Below, piece by piece: positions 35,038 to 44,511 of a DNA stretch of 64,000 bases; position 1 is the stretch's first letter, and each line of letters starts with the position of its first letter. The notes under the pieces were generated by a model. That model saw only the letters and a list, made by a program, of their open reading frames with translations, was not told where the DNA came from and made no database searches. Where the stretch lies: contig CAWIFR010000004.1 in the NCBI GenBank assembly GCA_963835465.1, positions 1 to 64,000 on the forward strand, given 5' to 3'. Source of the stretch: Bog-756 sp963835465. GTDB lineage: Bacteria > Actinomycetota > Acidimicrobiia > Acidimicrobiales > RAAP-2. A program made the translations under genes and the position numbers.

Positions 35038-35195
35038 GGGATCCACCTCCCACTTGCCAGAACTCAGATCGAGTGAACCCCGACTGCCAGCAACTGTCAA
35101 TCGCGAACGGAAGGATGGGTCGTCCCGGCGGGACAGGCCCTTCGAACCGATTCCATCTGTGCGCTCCGGGCCCCCAGGCGGGTTTGTGCTGCGAC

Positions 35196-35630
35196 CTAGG
35201 CCGAGTAGGCGTTGATCATCCAGCGGACGCCGAATCGATCGGCACAGGTCCCCCAGTAGGCACCCCACGGCATGTCTTGCAGTCCGAACTTGTCTGATCC
35301 GCCATCGGAGAGCGCGGCGAAGAGGCGCTCGGCCTCGTCTCGGTCATCCATCTCGAGATTGATGGTGACGGTGTTGCCACGAACGGCCTGGTGACCTTGC
35401 GACTCGAGCATGTCGGTCCCCATGAGCACATGCCCGGCGTGGATGGGTAGCTCGCAGTGCATGACCATGTTCTTCTCCGAGTCGGGCAACGGGGGAGCGC
35501 TCGGATCAGCGGGCATGTCCCCCATCCTGGTGATGGGTGCTGAGAAGGTGGTGCCGAAGACCGAGCCGTAGAAGTCGAATGCCTCCTCGGTGGTCCCCAT
35601 GAAGTTGAGGTATGTACTGACTCTGTTCAT
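35196..35630 (-). CDS. VOC family (PhnB-like) protein
   Basis: A 144-residue glyoxalase-fold protein. It has STYLNFMGTTEEAFDFYGSVFG at the start, MHCELPIHAGHVLMGTD in the middle and WGAYWGTCADRFGVRWMINA at the end, all typical of the PhnB/DUF1338-like VOC group. Substrate unknown. It is intact, unlike the VOC gene at 10.9 kb. The FAD-oxidase remnant lies downstream on the same strand. Confidence 0.85.
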   Translation of the reverse strand: MNRVSTYLNFMGTTEEAFDFYGSVFGTTFSAPITRMGDMPADPSAPPLPDSEKNMVMHCELPIHAGHVLMGTDMLESQGHQAVRGNTVTINLEMDDRDEAERLFAALSDGGSDKFGLQDMPWGAYWGTCADRFGVRWMINAYSA

Positions 35631-35797
35631 CGCTGGTCCCTTCGTGTTGTTCTGTCAGTCCGTCATGATCAAACGACCATTGCCCGGAATCAACTACCCG
35701 TCAGACGAAGCGAGCCTCGCATACTCATCGGTCAGTGCTGCGATTCGTTGTCACGGCCCGGCAATGGCCGGCCTCGGGTCATCGTTGGCGACCATGG

Positions 35798-37060
35798 TCA
35801 GAATCCAGTTCCGCTCCGCGGCGAAGGTCGGGTGATGAGGAGATGGTCGGCGACTGCCAGGCTGCCCGCCTTCAGCTCCTCTACGCGTCGGGCAGCGGCC
35901 AGGAGGGAAGCCGGTGTCCCGCCCATGTAGAGCGAGCCCAGCGCCGCTAGGTCAAGACGTAGGTCTGCCTCCTCGCCTATCCGGGCACGTCGGCACGAGG
36001 CTCCTTCCGGACCCACCTCGAGCACCCAGCGACCCGGCCCCTCGTCATTGGAACCCTCCGACTGGGCGGGGGGTCGGACATCGAGGACCAGGCGACCCTC
36101 AGCCTGGTAGCCACGAGCCTCGAAGGCTGCGGCGGTATCGAGAATCCTCAGATAGAGGCGGTCCTCGATGCCCTCGCTCCGGAGCTGGCGAGGATCGGCG
36201 AGCCGCCAGCGCAACGGTTCATCTACGGCGCAACGCTTCACAGTGACCCGGCCCACGAGATCCAGATCCAGGACGAAGCGCCAGAGTCCGGCCTCCACCT
36301 CGGGGGTGCTGCCCCGGAGCTCCTCGACGACGACACGGACACGGTCTCCACGGAACACGTTGGCATCGCGGCTGGCCCGGTAGAGCACGTACCCCTCGTT
36401 GCATACAGCGTGGAAGCGAGCCGAGAGTCCGTCCCGGTGGTGCGGCTGATCGGCCAGGACCTGTGTCCAGTAGGCCGGGCTCCGATTGACCTCTGCGGCC
36501 CGGGTCCGGCGCAGCCGGTCGAACATCTGGGGGAGGACGTCGGCAGCCTCCTCCTTGTCGAGCAGGATCAGATCGAGGTCAGGGGGAGGCACCGTAAATG
36601 CCGAGGCCCGGGTGTCGAGCGAGTATTCCGCCAAGTCGGCCGCCAGTCCGTAGCCGAACCGTCCGTAGATGATCGACTCCGAGGCCTCGAGCCCGGCCAA
36701 CGGCTCACCCCGCTCCCTGGCGTCGTCGTGCATGGCCTTCATCAGCTCCCGCAGGAGGCCCTGCCGGCGGTGGGTGGGGTGCACACCGACCGCGGTCACC
36801 CCGGCCATGGGGACCGTCAGGCACACCTCACCCCGTGCCGCGGGGACGGTGACGTTCAAGCTCTGGATGGCAGAGTTGCCACTGAACCGGTCGCCGGAGT
36901 CGACCACCCACGACCGTTCCAGCTCCGAATTGGAGGCCCACAGGTCGAAATCGGCAACCTGTTCGGGATCGCCGGCAAATGGCTCGAGGAACGGGACCAT
37001 CACCGATTGCCGGAAGGCCGACGCCTCCTCTGGTCGAAGCCTTCGAACGACAGGATCCAT
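35798..37060 (-). CDS. Eis-like GNAT N-acetyltransferase
   Basis: A 420-residue protein with the tripartite Eis architecture: an N-terminal GNAT domain (VPMAGVTAVGVHPTHRRQGL is the acetyl-CoA-binding motif A), a second GNAT-like domain, and a C-terminal SCP2-like domain (residues about 300-410, LRLDLAALGSLYMGGTPAS). Mycobacterial Eis acetylates aminoglycosides and peptide amines; the environmental substrate is unknown. ATG 37060 is unambiguous. Divergent from the thioesterase-like gene, with 246 bp between. Confidence 0.85.
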   Translation of the reverse strand: MDPVVRRLRPEEASAFRQSVMVPFLEPFAGDPEQVADFDLWASNSELERSWVVDSGDRFSGNSAIQSLNVTVPAARGEVCLTVPMAGVTAVGVHPTHRRQGLLRELMKAMHDDARERGEPLAGLEASESIIYGRFGYGLAADLAEYSLDTRASAFTVPPPDLDLILLDKEEAADVLPQMFDRLRRTRAAEVNRSPAYWTQVLADQPHHRDGLSARFHAVCNEGYVLYRASRDANVFRGDRVRVVVEELRGSTPEVEAGLWRFVLDLDLVGRVTVKRCAVDEPLRWRLADPRQLRSEGIEDRLYLRILDTAAAFEARGYQAEGRLVLDVRPPAQSEGSNDEGPGRWVLEVGPEGASCRRARIGEEADLRLDLAALGSLYMGGTPASLLAAARRVEELKAGSLAVADHLLITRPSPRSGTGF

Positions 37061-37221
37061 GGCCCAAGTCTGCCTGCATCGCCCTCCGCCGTCATCCGGC
37101 CCGGGACGCCCCCCTGTTCTTCTAGCTCAGCCCGGTGCACCGGTCTTCCTCGGGACGGCAAGACCGGGCCTTCCCTGAGGGCCGGGCTGGGCCGGCTCGG
37201 ACAACGCGCAACTCTGGGGGC

Positions 37222-37245
37222 ACGGCCCGATCGGTCATGGGCCGT
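37222..37245. other. Inverted repeat between eis-like and thioesterase-like genes
   Basis: ACGGCCC (37222-37228) and GGGCCGT (37239-37245) are exact reverse complements with a 10-base loop, in the 246-bp divergent region. It may be a regulator site; nothing else supports that. Confidence 0.35.
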
Positions 37246-37306
37246 AGGCTTGGCCGAGCCCCATGCGGGCGAACCTCTGAGCGACGGTGGAGGAGCCAGT
37301 GCGTCG

Positions 37307-38155
37307 ATGAAGGACATCCGGGACCTCAAAGCAGACAAGGACGCCTATGCCACCGAGTTGGAGCGCCGCTGGTCGGGACTGTTGAGCTACCGATACATCG
37401 GACGTCGCTTCGGATCGATGGACCTGGTCGATGGTGGCGACTGCACGGTCGCGGTCCGACACGACTTCCGGAACTCCACCGGTGGGCTCCTGGTGGCGCC
37501 GATCGCCATCAGCTCACCGGAGGGCGGTGGGCGCTCGGACCTGGAGGTCGTTCCCAATCCCGTGATCCACAGCGCGTACGTCCTGGACCCCGGCTACGAC
37601 GTGAGGCGTCTCCAGGTGCGGTCCGAAACGTTGAAGATCGGGCGCCAGCTGGGCTTCACCCGATCGCGGATCGTCGATGCGGACCGACCCGAACGGGTGG
37701 TCGCCCTCACCGAGGGCCAGGGCATCAGCATCGGGGAAGCGCCCGAAGGGTTGGTGAAGATGCCCGAGCATCCCCTGGAGATCGTCGACTCGCCCGACCT
37801 CCCGCCCCTGTGGGTGGTGTTCGGTGCCTCGCGCCGACCCGACGGACACTGGTCACTTCCCGAACTGTCCGTGGAGCAGGCGTCGCCAGACGCAGCACTG
37901 CACCTGGGGCCACAGCACGTGGCCCTTGAGGCGGCGGCCATGGACCTCGCCGCTGACTTCGTCGGCACGAGTCGGCTCCAGTTGCGCTCCTGGCACGTCA
38001 TGTTCCTGGCCCGGGGCAAGGTCGGACCCTTTCGCATCGACGGTGAAGCCGTGCACGGGGCCGACGGCCAGGTCGGCGTGCAGATGGTGATGGTCGACGA
38101 AGGGGTGGACCGGGCCGTGACCTCCGGATCGGCGGTGTTCGCCACGGTCGACTGA
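37307..38155 (+). CDS. Thioesterase-like (tandem hotdog) protein
   Basis: A 282-residue protein whose two halves look like hotdog domains: DCTVAVRHDFRNSTGGLLVA and GYDVRRLQVRSETLKIGRQL in the first, HVALEAAAMDLAADFVGTSR and GEAVHGADGQVGVQMVMVD in the second. Such tandem proteins act as acyl-CoA thioesterases or dehydratases, but no certain catalytic residue is identifiable. ATG 37307 has GGAGGAG about 11 bases upstream. The frame also runs far upstream, antisense to eis, which I disregard. Confidence 0.6.
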   Translation: MKDIRDLKADKDAYATELERRWSGLLSYRYIGRRFGSMDLVDGGDCTVAVRHDFRNSTGGLLVAPIAISSPEGGGRSDLEVVPNPVIHSAYVLDPGYDVRRLQVRSETLKIGRQLGFTRSRIVDADRPERVVALTEGQGISIGEAPEGLVKMPEHPLEIVDSPDLPPLWVVFGASRRPDGHWSLPELSVEQASPDAALHLGPQHVALEAAAMDLAADFVGTSRLQLRSWHVMFLARGKVGPFRIDGEAVHGADGQVGVQMVMVDEGVDRAVTSGSAVFATVD

Positions 38156-38320
38156 GGCCAGGCGCTGGGCCCATGAGGCCTGAAGGCTGACCCCCCGGAT
38201 GGTCCCGGCGTGTCGTGGACCCGGCTCCGACGAGTCCTCGGTGGGGCTTGGTTCGTCCCGTACCAGGGAGGGGACGAAGGGGCGGCACCTCTCCCGGGAC
38301 CGAACGGTACATGGGCACGC

Positions 38321-38671
38321 CTAGTCGTCCCCCAACTCCTTCGGCCCCTCTCCACCGGGGCCTCCATCGCGGAAGCCCCCAGTCGTGTCGGTCGCCGTGG
38401 TGTCGATCACCTCTCCCGACTGGACCTGGCCGAACCGCCAGACGAACGCCCGGTTCTGCGCCGCCCGGCGCTCCCTACGCTTCGGGCTCAGGGCCAGCAT
38501 GACCCGGTCCACGGCGAACACGAGGAGCCCCACCACCAGCAGGGCGGCCACTATGCCGAGCACGATGATCCCGACAAAGAAGGCCAGCACGACGATCGCG
38601 GCCACGACCACCGCTCCGACGATCATGCCGAGGCAGCCGAAACCGGCCGGGGCACGCTCGTCGGTGGTCAT
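38321..38671 (-). CDS. Hypothetical membrane protein (116 aa)
   Basis: Two adjacent membrane helices (LGMIVGAVVVAAIVVLAFFV and VLGIVAALLVVGLLVFAV) and a charged cytoplasmic tail (LSPKRRERRAAQNRAFVWRF), then an acidic Gly-rich end. No family recognised. The strong amphipathic layout and clean start make it a likely real gene. Divergent from the cupin gene. Confidence 0.6.
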   Translation of the reverse strand: MTTDERAPAGFGCLGMIVGAVVVAAIVVLAFFVGIIVLGIVAALLVVGLLVFAVDRVMLALSPKRRERRAAQNRAFVWRFGQVQSGEVIDTTATDTTGGFRDGGPGGEGPKELGDD

Positions 38672-38823
38672 GTGCCGATTATCCCACCCCTGGGGTGCCG
38701 GGCCTCAGCCTGTGGATCTCGGTGGTTGTTTATGCCACTGTCTATGGTCACAGGCTGAATTCGGGCGTGCGCAGAGGGGACACCGTGGAGCGCGCTCCCG
38801 ACCGACACTTCAGGAGTGCAAAC

Positions 38824-39279
38824 ATGACCATGGATACGGCTATCGAGGCGCAGCATCGTGGCTCTGCGGACCTTCCCTTCGTGGAGATGGGTGGCGGCAA
38901 CAAGCTCAAGGTGATCCAGGTCGACGTGGCGGAGGGTCTCTGGATCGTCGAGAACGTGTTCCAGGCCGGCTATGCGGTGCAGACCCACCGCCACACCGGG
39001 CCGGTCTACGGCTACACGGTGTCCGGGGCCTGGAAGTACCGGGAGTACGACTACGTCAACAGGGCCGGCTCGTTCCTCTTCGAGCCCGCCGGCTCCGTGC
39101 ACACCCTCGAGTGCATCGAGAATGATACCCAGGTGTGGTTTCAGATGTACGGGGTCAACCTCAACTTGGCCCCCGACGGCACCATCGAAAGCGTCTTTGA
39201 CGGCCCGGGCGCACTCAAGGCGTACTACGCCCTGTGCGAGGCCGAGGGCTTCCCCCGGCCCAACGTATTGGTCAGCTGA
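38824..39279 (+). CDS. Cupin dioxygenase-like protein (Dke1/DAD type)
   Basis: A 151-residue single-domain cupin. QTHRHTGPVYGYTVSGAWKY supplies two metal-binding His and the Glu position, and GSVHTLECIEN the third His. The pattern fits 2,4'-dihydroxyacetophenone dioxygenase and acetylacetone-cleaving enzyme relatives, non-haem Fe(II) C-C-cleaving enzymes. ATG 38824 is preferred to an upstream ATG at 38695 because similarity starts here. It converges tightly with the phosphofructokinase gene (4 bases between stops). Confidence 0.75.
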   Translation: MTMDTAIEAQHRGSADLPFVEMGGGNKLKVIQVDVAEGLWIVENVFQAGYAVQTHRHTGPVYGYTVSGAWKYREYDYVNRAGSFLFEPAGSVHTLECIENDTQVWFQMYGVNLNLAPDGTIESVFDGPGALKAYYALCEAEGFPRPNVLVS

Positions 39280-39283
39280 GGAC

Positions 39284-40333
39284 CTAGCCGAGGTAGAGGG
39301 CGGCCACCTGCTCGTAGAGCCGGGGGTCCACCTGCTTGGGCTTGCCTACCGCCTCCCGTAGCGGGATCCGGACGATGTCGCCCGCCTGCAGTGCCACCAT
39401 GACTCCGAACTGGTGGTCGTGCACCGCAGCGAGGGCGGTCGCCCCGAACCGGGTGGCGAGCACACGGTCGAACGCGGTGGGAGTCCCCCCGCGCTGGATG
39501 TGGCCGAGCACCGTCGACCTCGACTCGTACCCGGTCCGTCGCTCGATCTCCTGGGCCAGGTAGACCCCGATTCCTCCCAGGCGGACATGGCCGTACTGGT
39601 CGGTTCCTCCCGACCCCTGCCCATGGGAAGCTGCGTCACCGGATGCCTCGTCCCTGGGGAGCGCCCCTTCAGCCACCACCACGGTCGAGAAGAACTGACC
39701 CTCCCCGTGGCGCCGCACCAGTCGCTCGCACACCTCGTCGAGTGAGAACGGCAGTTCGGGGATCAGGATCTCCGCCGCCCCGCCGGCGATTCCGGCGTGG
39801 ACAGCGATCCAGCCCACATGCCGTCCCATGACTTCGCACACGATGACGCGGTGATGTGATTCGGCGGTGGTCTGCAGTCGGTCGATGGCCTCGGTGGCAA
39901 TTTGGACCGCAGTGTCGAACCCGAAGGTGACCTCGGTGCCCGACAGGTCGTTGTCGATGGTCTTGGGCACGCCCACGACAGCGAGGCCGAGCTGGTGCAG
40001 CCGGTCGGCGGCACCCAGCGTGTCGTCACCGCCGATGGCCACGACTGCATCGAGGTCGAGCGACTTCACGGTGGCCAGGACACGGTCAGCGCCATCGTCG
40101 GTGGCGAACGGGTTCGTGCGGGACGTGCCGAGGATGGTGCCCCCCCGGGTCAGGATGGACCGGCACTGGTCGGCGTCCAATGGGATGCTGTGACCCTCGA
40201 CCAGCCCCTTCCAGCCGTCGAGGAAGCCGACGAACTCGTCGCCGTGATGGACGGCGCCGCCGACCACCACCGCCCTGATGACCGCGTTCAGGCCGGGACA
40301 GTCGCCACCACCGGTGAGGAGGCCGATTCGCAC
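39284..40333 (-). CDS. 6-phosphofructokinase, residues of the PPi-dependent type
   Basis: A 349-residue PfkA-family kinase for fructose 6-phosphate (glycolysis). GGGDCPGLN (residues 8-16), GGDDT (101-105) and PKTIDND (123-129) are the phosphoryl-donor and catalytic motifs. Position 104 is Asp and 124 is Lys. ATP-dependent enzymes have Gly at 104, while Asp 104 with Lys 124 is the known signature of pyrophosphate-dependent enzymes. The family is certain; the donor is inferred from these residues. Possible gene symbol pfp or pfkA. No operon partners. Confidence 0.9.
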   Translation of the reverse strand: MRIGLLTGGGDCPGLNAVIRAVVVGGAVHHGDEFVGFLDGWKGLVEGHSIPLDADQCRSILTRGGTILGTSRTNPFATDDGADRVLATVKSLDLDAVVAIGGDDTLGAADRLHQLGLAVVGVPKTIDNDLSGTEVTFGFDTAVQIATEAIDRLQTTAESHHRVIVCEVMGRHVGWIAVHAGIAGGAAEILIPELPFSLDEVCERLVRRHGEGQFFSTVVVAEGALPRDEASGDAASHGQGSGGTDQYGHVRLGGIGVYLAQEIERRTGYESRSTVLGHIQRGGTPTAFDRVLATRFGATALAAVHDHQFGVMVALQAGDIVRIPLREAVGKPKQVDPRLYEQVAALYLG

Positions 40334-40458
40334 CTCGCCATGCTAAGGCCGCCTGCCCCACCACGCGGGGAGGCCTCAGGCGCGGCCTCCACCGGCGCCC
40401 ATTCGGTCCCACGGACAGGCACCCTTGTTTCCCGCCCCGTGCCCTCTAAGCTCTGGCT

Positions 40459-40980
40459 GTGAGTTCCCTCCACTCGAATCGGGAGTCCTCGTGGGGGAGG
40501 CGCATCGGCGTGACCGTGGTCAGCCTGGTGGCACTGGCTTTCGCAGGATACGTCGGCTCCGTGGTCGGACCCCACTTCAAGACCACTTCGTCCTCGGCCA
40601 CGACGTCCACCTCCGCGCCCCCGGCGTCCACCACCACGTCGACGGTGGCGCACACGAGCGTCACCGTTCTCGTGGCGAACGGCACCCAGGAACCCAATGC
40701 CGCCGGCCACTTCGCCCAGCTGCTCCAGGAGCAGGGCTGGAACGTCGGCGTCCCGCGCAACACCACGTCAGCGGCATCGACGTCGACGGTCTACTACGCC
40801 CCGTCACAGCAGCAGGCTGCTGCGCTGATCGCCTCCGAACTGCAGGTGCCGACGACCGGGGTCCAACCGATGGGCACGACCACGCCGGTGCCAAACTCCG
40901 CCGGAACCGACGTCCTCGTCGTGATCGGGTCAGACCTCGCCGGCAATGGATTCCCGGCCACCACCACCCCGACCACCTGA
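40459..40980 (+). CDS. LytR_C domain membrane-anchored protein
   Basis: A 173-residue protein. One membrane helix at residues 15-35 (IGVTVVSLVALAFAGYVGS) is followed by a Ser/Thr-rich linker and a LytR C-terminal domain (VTVLVANGTQEPNAAGHFAQ, LLQEQGWNVGVPRN, TVYYAPSQQQAAALIASEL, TDVLVVIGSDLAG). LytR_C domains are found in cell-wall proteins of actinobacteria. The start is GTG 40459. Ends in a Thr-rich tail. Confidence 0.8.
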   Translation: MSSLHSNRESSWGRRIGVTVVSLVALAFAGYVGSVVGPHFKTTSSSATTSTSAPPASTTTSTVAHTSVTVLVANGTQEPNAAGHFAQLLQEQGWNVGVPRNTTSAASTSTVYYAPSQQQAAALIASELQVPTTGVQPMGTTTPVPNSAGTDVLVVIGSDLAGNGFPATTTPTT

Positions 40981-41354
40981 TGGCAGCGGGCGACCGGCCT
41001 CAGTGGGTTGTCCGTCCCAGGGGGTTGGGCTAGCCACTGCCAACCTGCGGTCCTCTGTCAGTCGTGGAACAGCGGCACCGCGGCGAGTGCGGCGCCCAAG
41101 GCGATCAGTGGCAACATGATGATCCAGGTCATGGCGGGCTCAAGCGATGTCGTGGGTGTTGGTTCGCTTGCCTCCTTCCGCCAGCCTGCACGCTCGATCG
41201 GACAGCCACCTGGGAACCGACGTAGGGCGCGCTGTGAACCGGGTGCTCAGCTCACAGGTTGTTGCCAGCTGAACGGGAGGGGGGAACCAGATCGTCGGAC
41301 CAGGTTGGGTCGGGCCCTGGAGAGCCCGGGAGCACCTGAAGTAAGGAGTACCCC
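40981..41354. other. About 370 bp, possibly a tiny membrane peptide
   Basis: No convincing gene. On the minus strand 41058-41132 encodes a 24-residue hydrophobic peptide (MTWIIMLPLIALGAALAAVP) that might be real but has no support beyond its composition. The promoter of the secreted protein at 41355 should lie here. Confidence 0.3.
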
Positions 41355-41834
41355 ATGACCCCCAAACCCAACAGACTGCGTCGGGCACTGGTCACCGGAG
41401 GGCTTGTGGCCGGCGCCAGCCTCGGCGCCGCCGGCATTGCCTCGGCCGCCACCAGCACGACACCAGCGACATCGGGCTCGGCGTCGACGACTGCTCCCAC
41501 CGCCGGCGCCCCGGCGACGCCGCCCACCGGCCAAGCCGGCGATCCCGCCACCATGACCCACGGCCCCAACGAGACCCTGCTCACGGGAACGGACCTCCAG
41601 AAGGCCACGGACGCCGCCAACACGGCTGTCCCTGGCGGCACGATCATCCGCGCCGAGACCAACTCGTCGGGTGCCTCGCCCTACGAGGTGCACATGAAGA
41701 AGACGGACGGCACCGAGGTGACGGTCGAACTCGACTCGAACTTCGGCGCGGTCGCCACAGTGTCCGGCTTCGGAGGCGGGCCGGGCGGCAGCCCCGCTCA
41801 TGGCGACGCGCCTTCGAGCTCGGGGTCGTACTGA
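41355..41834 (+). CDS. Secreted PepSY-like protein
   Basis: A 159-residue exported protein. Signal peptide: LRRALVTGGLVAGASLGAAG, cut after ASA. A low-complexity Thr/Ser/Ala linker leads to one PepSY-like fold (LLTGTDLQKATDAANTAVPG, SSGASPYEVHMKKTDGTEVT, VELDSNFGAVATVSGF) and a Gly/Pro-rich end. PepSY domains are thought to inhibit proteases or bind metal at the cell surface. An AAGGAG lies before ATG 41355. Confidence 0.75.
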   Translation: MTPKPNRLRRALVTGGLVAGASLGAAGIASAATSTTPATSGSASTTAPTAGAPATPPTGQAGDPATMTHGPNETLLTGTDLQKATDAANTAVPGGTIIRAETNSSGASPYEVHMKKTDGTEVTVELDSNFGAVATVSGFGGGPGGSPAHGDAPSSSGSY

Positions 41835-41935
41835 CCTCCTTCAACCTGAAAGGGACGACCGGGTCTCTCGTCGCACCCACTGGGTCGGCGACGGCCCGGC
41901 TGTCCCGTGTCGGTCTCCGGCCGCCGCGCTTCGGC

Positions 41936-42577
41936 TCAGTCGATCCCTCCGCCGGTCGACTGCTGCCACAGGCTCGGATTGGCCCCGAAGCCAGTCTCGA
42001 GTACCTGGAGGCTCTCAGAGACGGTGCTGGCCAGGTCTCCGCCGAGCAGGAACCACTGGGTGTGGGCGGCCATGCAGACGCCGCCCGCCGCCGCGGACAG
42101 CATGGTGGGGACGAGGGAACCGGCCGGTTGTCCCAACCGGGACCCGAAGAACTGGGCGATGACCCGTTGGAACTTGAGTTGGAGCCCTCCCACGACGGCC
42201 CGGAGCACGCTCGGGGTCGCCTGGACCACGGTGACCCACCTCCTCACGGCCTCCGGGTCCTCCGCGGACAGCACCGACCCGAGCGCCGCCCTCAGCGCCT
42301 GGAGGGGTGGCTCGTCGTCAGGACGGCCGGCCAACGCCACCCGGAGCGCTTCGCTCCGCCTGTCGATGGCCACCTGGAGCACGTCCTCCTTCGTCGTGAA
42401 GTACCGGTAGAAGGTCCGGGTGGAGATCTGCGCCTGGGCGGCGATCTCCTCCACCGTCACCGCCGCGAACCCACGCGCTTCGAACAGCCGGAGGGCGACG
42501 CCCTCCAGCGAGTCCATCATCATCTCGGACCGCTTGGCCCGGAGCTGGACGGCGAGCGCTCGATCGTCCACTGCCAT
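41936..42577 (-). CDS. TetR/AcrR family regulator
   Basis: A 213-residue TetR with HTH at about residues 22-68 (LEGVALRLFEARGFAAVTVE, EIAAQAQISTRTFYRYFTTK) and an AcrR-like C-terminal half. It is divergent from the secreted alpha/beta hydrolase gene by 163 bp, so it may repress that gene. No clear dyad is visible between them. Confidence 0.85.
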   Translation of the reverse strand: MAVDDRALAVQLRAKRSEMMMDSLEGVALRLFEARGFAAVTVEEIAAQAQISTRTFYRYFTTKEDVLQVAIDRRSEALRVALAGRPDDEPPLQALRAALGSVLSAEDPEAVRRWVTVVQATPSVLRAVVGGLQLKFQRVIAQFFGSRLGQPAGSLVPTMLSAAAGGVCMAAHTQWFLLGGDLASTVSESLQVLETGFGANPSLWQQSTGGGID

Positions 42578-42740
42578 CCCTTCCTGGTTTGGGGAGGTCG
42601 TTGCCGCTGATGCGCACAGTAGCCCTGTGACCCGATGGGCCGGCCGGTCCGGTGGTCACCACGGCCCGGGCCCCTTCGTTGACAGTGTAGGACAGCACTG
42701 GCACAATCTGACACATCCGGCCACGTTGGGGGGAATCACC

Positions 42741-44321
42741 GTGCATCGAAGCTCGATCCGACGAATGGTCGTCTGTGGTGTGGGAGCCACGATGGTGTGT
42801 CTCTCGCTCTCGGTGGTGACCGGGGGTGGGGCGGCGACCGCGGCGGGGACCAACGCCGTGCCCTCGCCGACGGTGGCGGGACCCATCACGCCGAGCAGCG
42901 GGATCTCCTTTGTGGGTTCGACGCTGTTCGCGCCGTCCTCCGTGGGCTACGAGCAGTCCGAATTCTTCCTCACCGGCAAGGCGACTTCCTACACGAGTGC
43001 CACCCCGCTGACCAAGAACGGCCAGTGGCATGTGAAGCCGGCAACCACCGCCCCGTACAAGACCCGCGTGGTCGTCTACCGGCCGATCGATCCCAAACGG
43101 TTCAACGGGACGGTCGTGGTGGAGTGGCTGAATGTCACCGCGGGCATCGATGCCCCGGCGGCATGGCTCAACTCCCACGTCCAGATGATCCGGGACGGCA
43201 TGGCCTATGTCGGAGTGGACGCACAGGCCGGTGGGATCAATGGCGATGCCAATTCGATCGCCACGTCCTATGGTGCCGGTGGACTCCGACAGTCTGATCC
43301 GGCCCGGTACGGTTCCCTGCAGCACCCCGGGGACAGCTACTCCTACAGCATCTACCAGCAGGCCGGTAAGGCCGTGCACACGTCAGGATCCCAACTGCTC
43401 GGAGGACTGCACCCAAAGCGTGTGCTGGCCCTGGGCGAGTCGCAGTCGGCCTTCCGGATGGTGACCTACATCGACGCACTGCAACCCCAGTCGCCGGGCA
43501 TCTACAACGGCTACTTCGTCTACAGCAGGGGTGGCAACAGCTCGAACCTGTCCCAAGCGCCCCAGGCAACGGTGACCACGCCGACCCCGACCTACATCCG
43601 GACCGATGTGCACGTACCGGTCTTCCTCTTCGAGACCGAGACCGACCTCCTCGAGCTCGGCTATCTGGTGGCCCGCCAACCCTCGACCCCCTACATCCGT
43701 GAGTGGGAGACGGCGGGGACCTCGCACGACGACACCTACGGCCTCCTCTACCCGCGATCGGACACCGGCAGCGGGGTGGCCGACACCGACGCCTTCCAGT
43801 CGATGTCCAACCCCCCGGCCAACCCGATCCCCGGCATCGTCGACTCCGCGGCCCCGGTGAATGCCGGGTCCCACACCTATGAACTCCGGGCGGCCATGGC
43901 GGCGACCGACCGCTGGCTGGCCACCGGGACCGCACCCCGCGAGTCGCCGCGCCTCGAGGTCAACCCGACCGACCACCACGTCTTCCTGACCGACAGCAAC
44001 GGCAATGCGCTCGGAGGTATCCGCACGCCGCAGGTCCAGGCGCCGGTGGCCAAGCTGTCCGGCGGCGGCCAGCCGGGCTCCACCTCGATCGGCACGCAAC
44101 CGAGTAACGCCTCCACCATCTCGAGCGCCACGCTGTGCAGCATCCTCGGCACGACCGTCCCGTTCACCGCAACGCAGCTGTCCGCCCTCTACCCGACCCA
44201 CGCCGCCTTCGTGGCCAAGTGGGACGCCGCCACCGCGGCCGAGGTGAAGCAGGGCTACCTGCTCCCTGCCGACGCCCGGACCCTCGACACGGTGGCGGCC
44301 CAGTCGACGGTGGGCGGTTGA
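42741..44321 (+). CDS. Secreted alpha/beta hydrolase domain-containing protein
   Basis: A 526-residue exported protein of the Abhydrolase_10 type. GTG 42741 starts a signal peptide (RMVVCGVGATMVCLSLSVV, cut near AAG). VVVYRPIDPKRFNGTVVVEW and LALGESQSAFRM (nucleophile elbow GESQS) mark the hydrolase; ETETDLLELGY and a C-terminal His region complete the triad. Function is probably an extracytoplasmic esterase. The frame is open upstream but antisense to the TetR gene. GGGGGAA lies before the start. Confidence 0.8.
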   Translation: MHRSSIRRMVVCGVGATMVCLSLSVVTGGGAATAAGTNAVPSPTVAGPITPSSGISFVGSTLFAPSSVGYEQSEFFLTGKATSYTSATPLTKNGQWHVKPATTAPYKTRVVVYRPIDPKRFNGTVVVEWLNVTAGIDAPAAWLNSHVQMIRDGMAYVGVDAQAGGINGDANSIATSYGAGGLRQSDPARYGSLQHPGDSYSYSIYQQAGKAVHTSGSQLLGGLHPKRVLALGESQSAFRMVTYIDALQPQSPGIYNGYFVYSRGGNSSNLSQAPQATVTTPTPTYIRTDVHVPVFLFETETDLLELGYLVARQPSTPYIREWETAGTSHDDTYGLLYPRSDTGSGVADTDAFQSMSNPPANPIPGIVDSAAPVNAGSHTYELRAAMAATDRWLATGTAPRESPRLEVNPTDHHVFLTDSNGNALGGIRTPQVQAPVAKLSGGGQPGSTSIGTQPSNASTISSATLCSILGTTVPFTATQLSALYPTHAAFVAKWDAATAAEVKQGYLLPADARTLDTVAAQSTVGG

Positions 44322-44511
44322 CGCCACCGGTCGGGCCTTCCCCGTGACCGGGTAGGTCGGGCACCCTCTCCCGCGGCCGCCGGTGCGAGGGCGCGCCATG
44401 CGCGGTCCGGTGGCGCCGTCCCAGCCGTCGTACTCCCTCTCGACGCTCTAGTCTGCGGGCGATTGGGAACTGCGGACCCGTGACCGCGAATTGCCGAGGA
44501 GGTGCGAGCCG

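Noticed and set aside
36410..37306. A long upstream extension (299 codons) of the thioesterase-like frame
   Set aside because: It is antisense to the well-supported eis-like gene and has no family similarity; the inner ATG at 37307 with RBS explains the gene.
41058..41132. 24-residue hydrophobic peptide
   Set aside because: Too short to support without conservation data.
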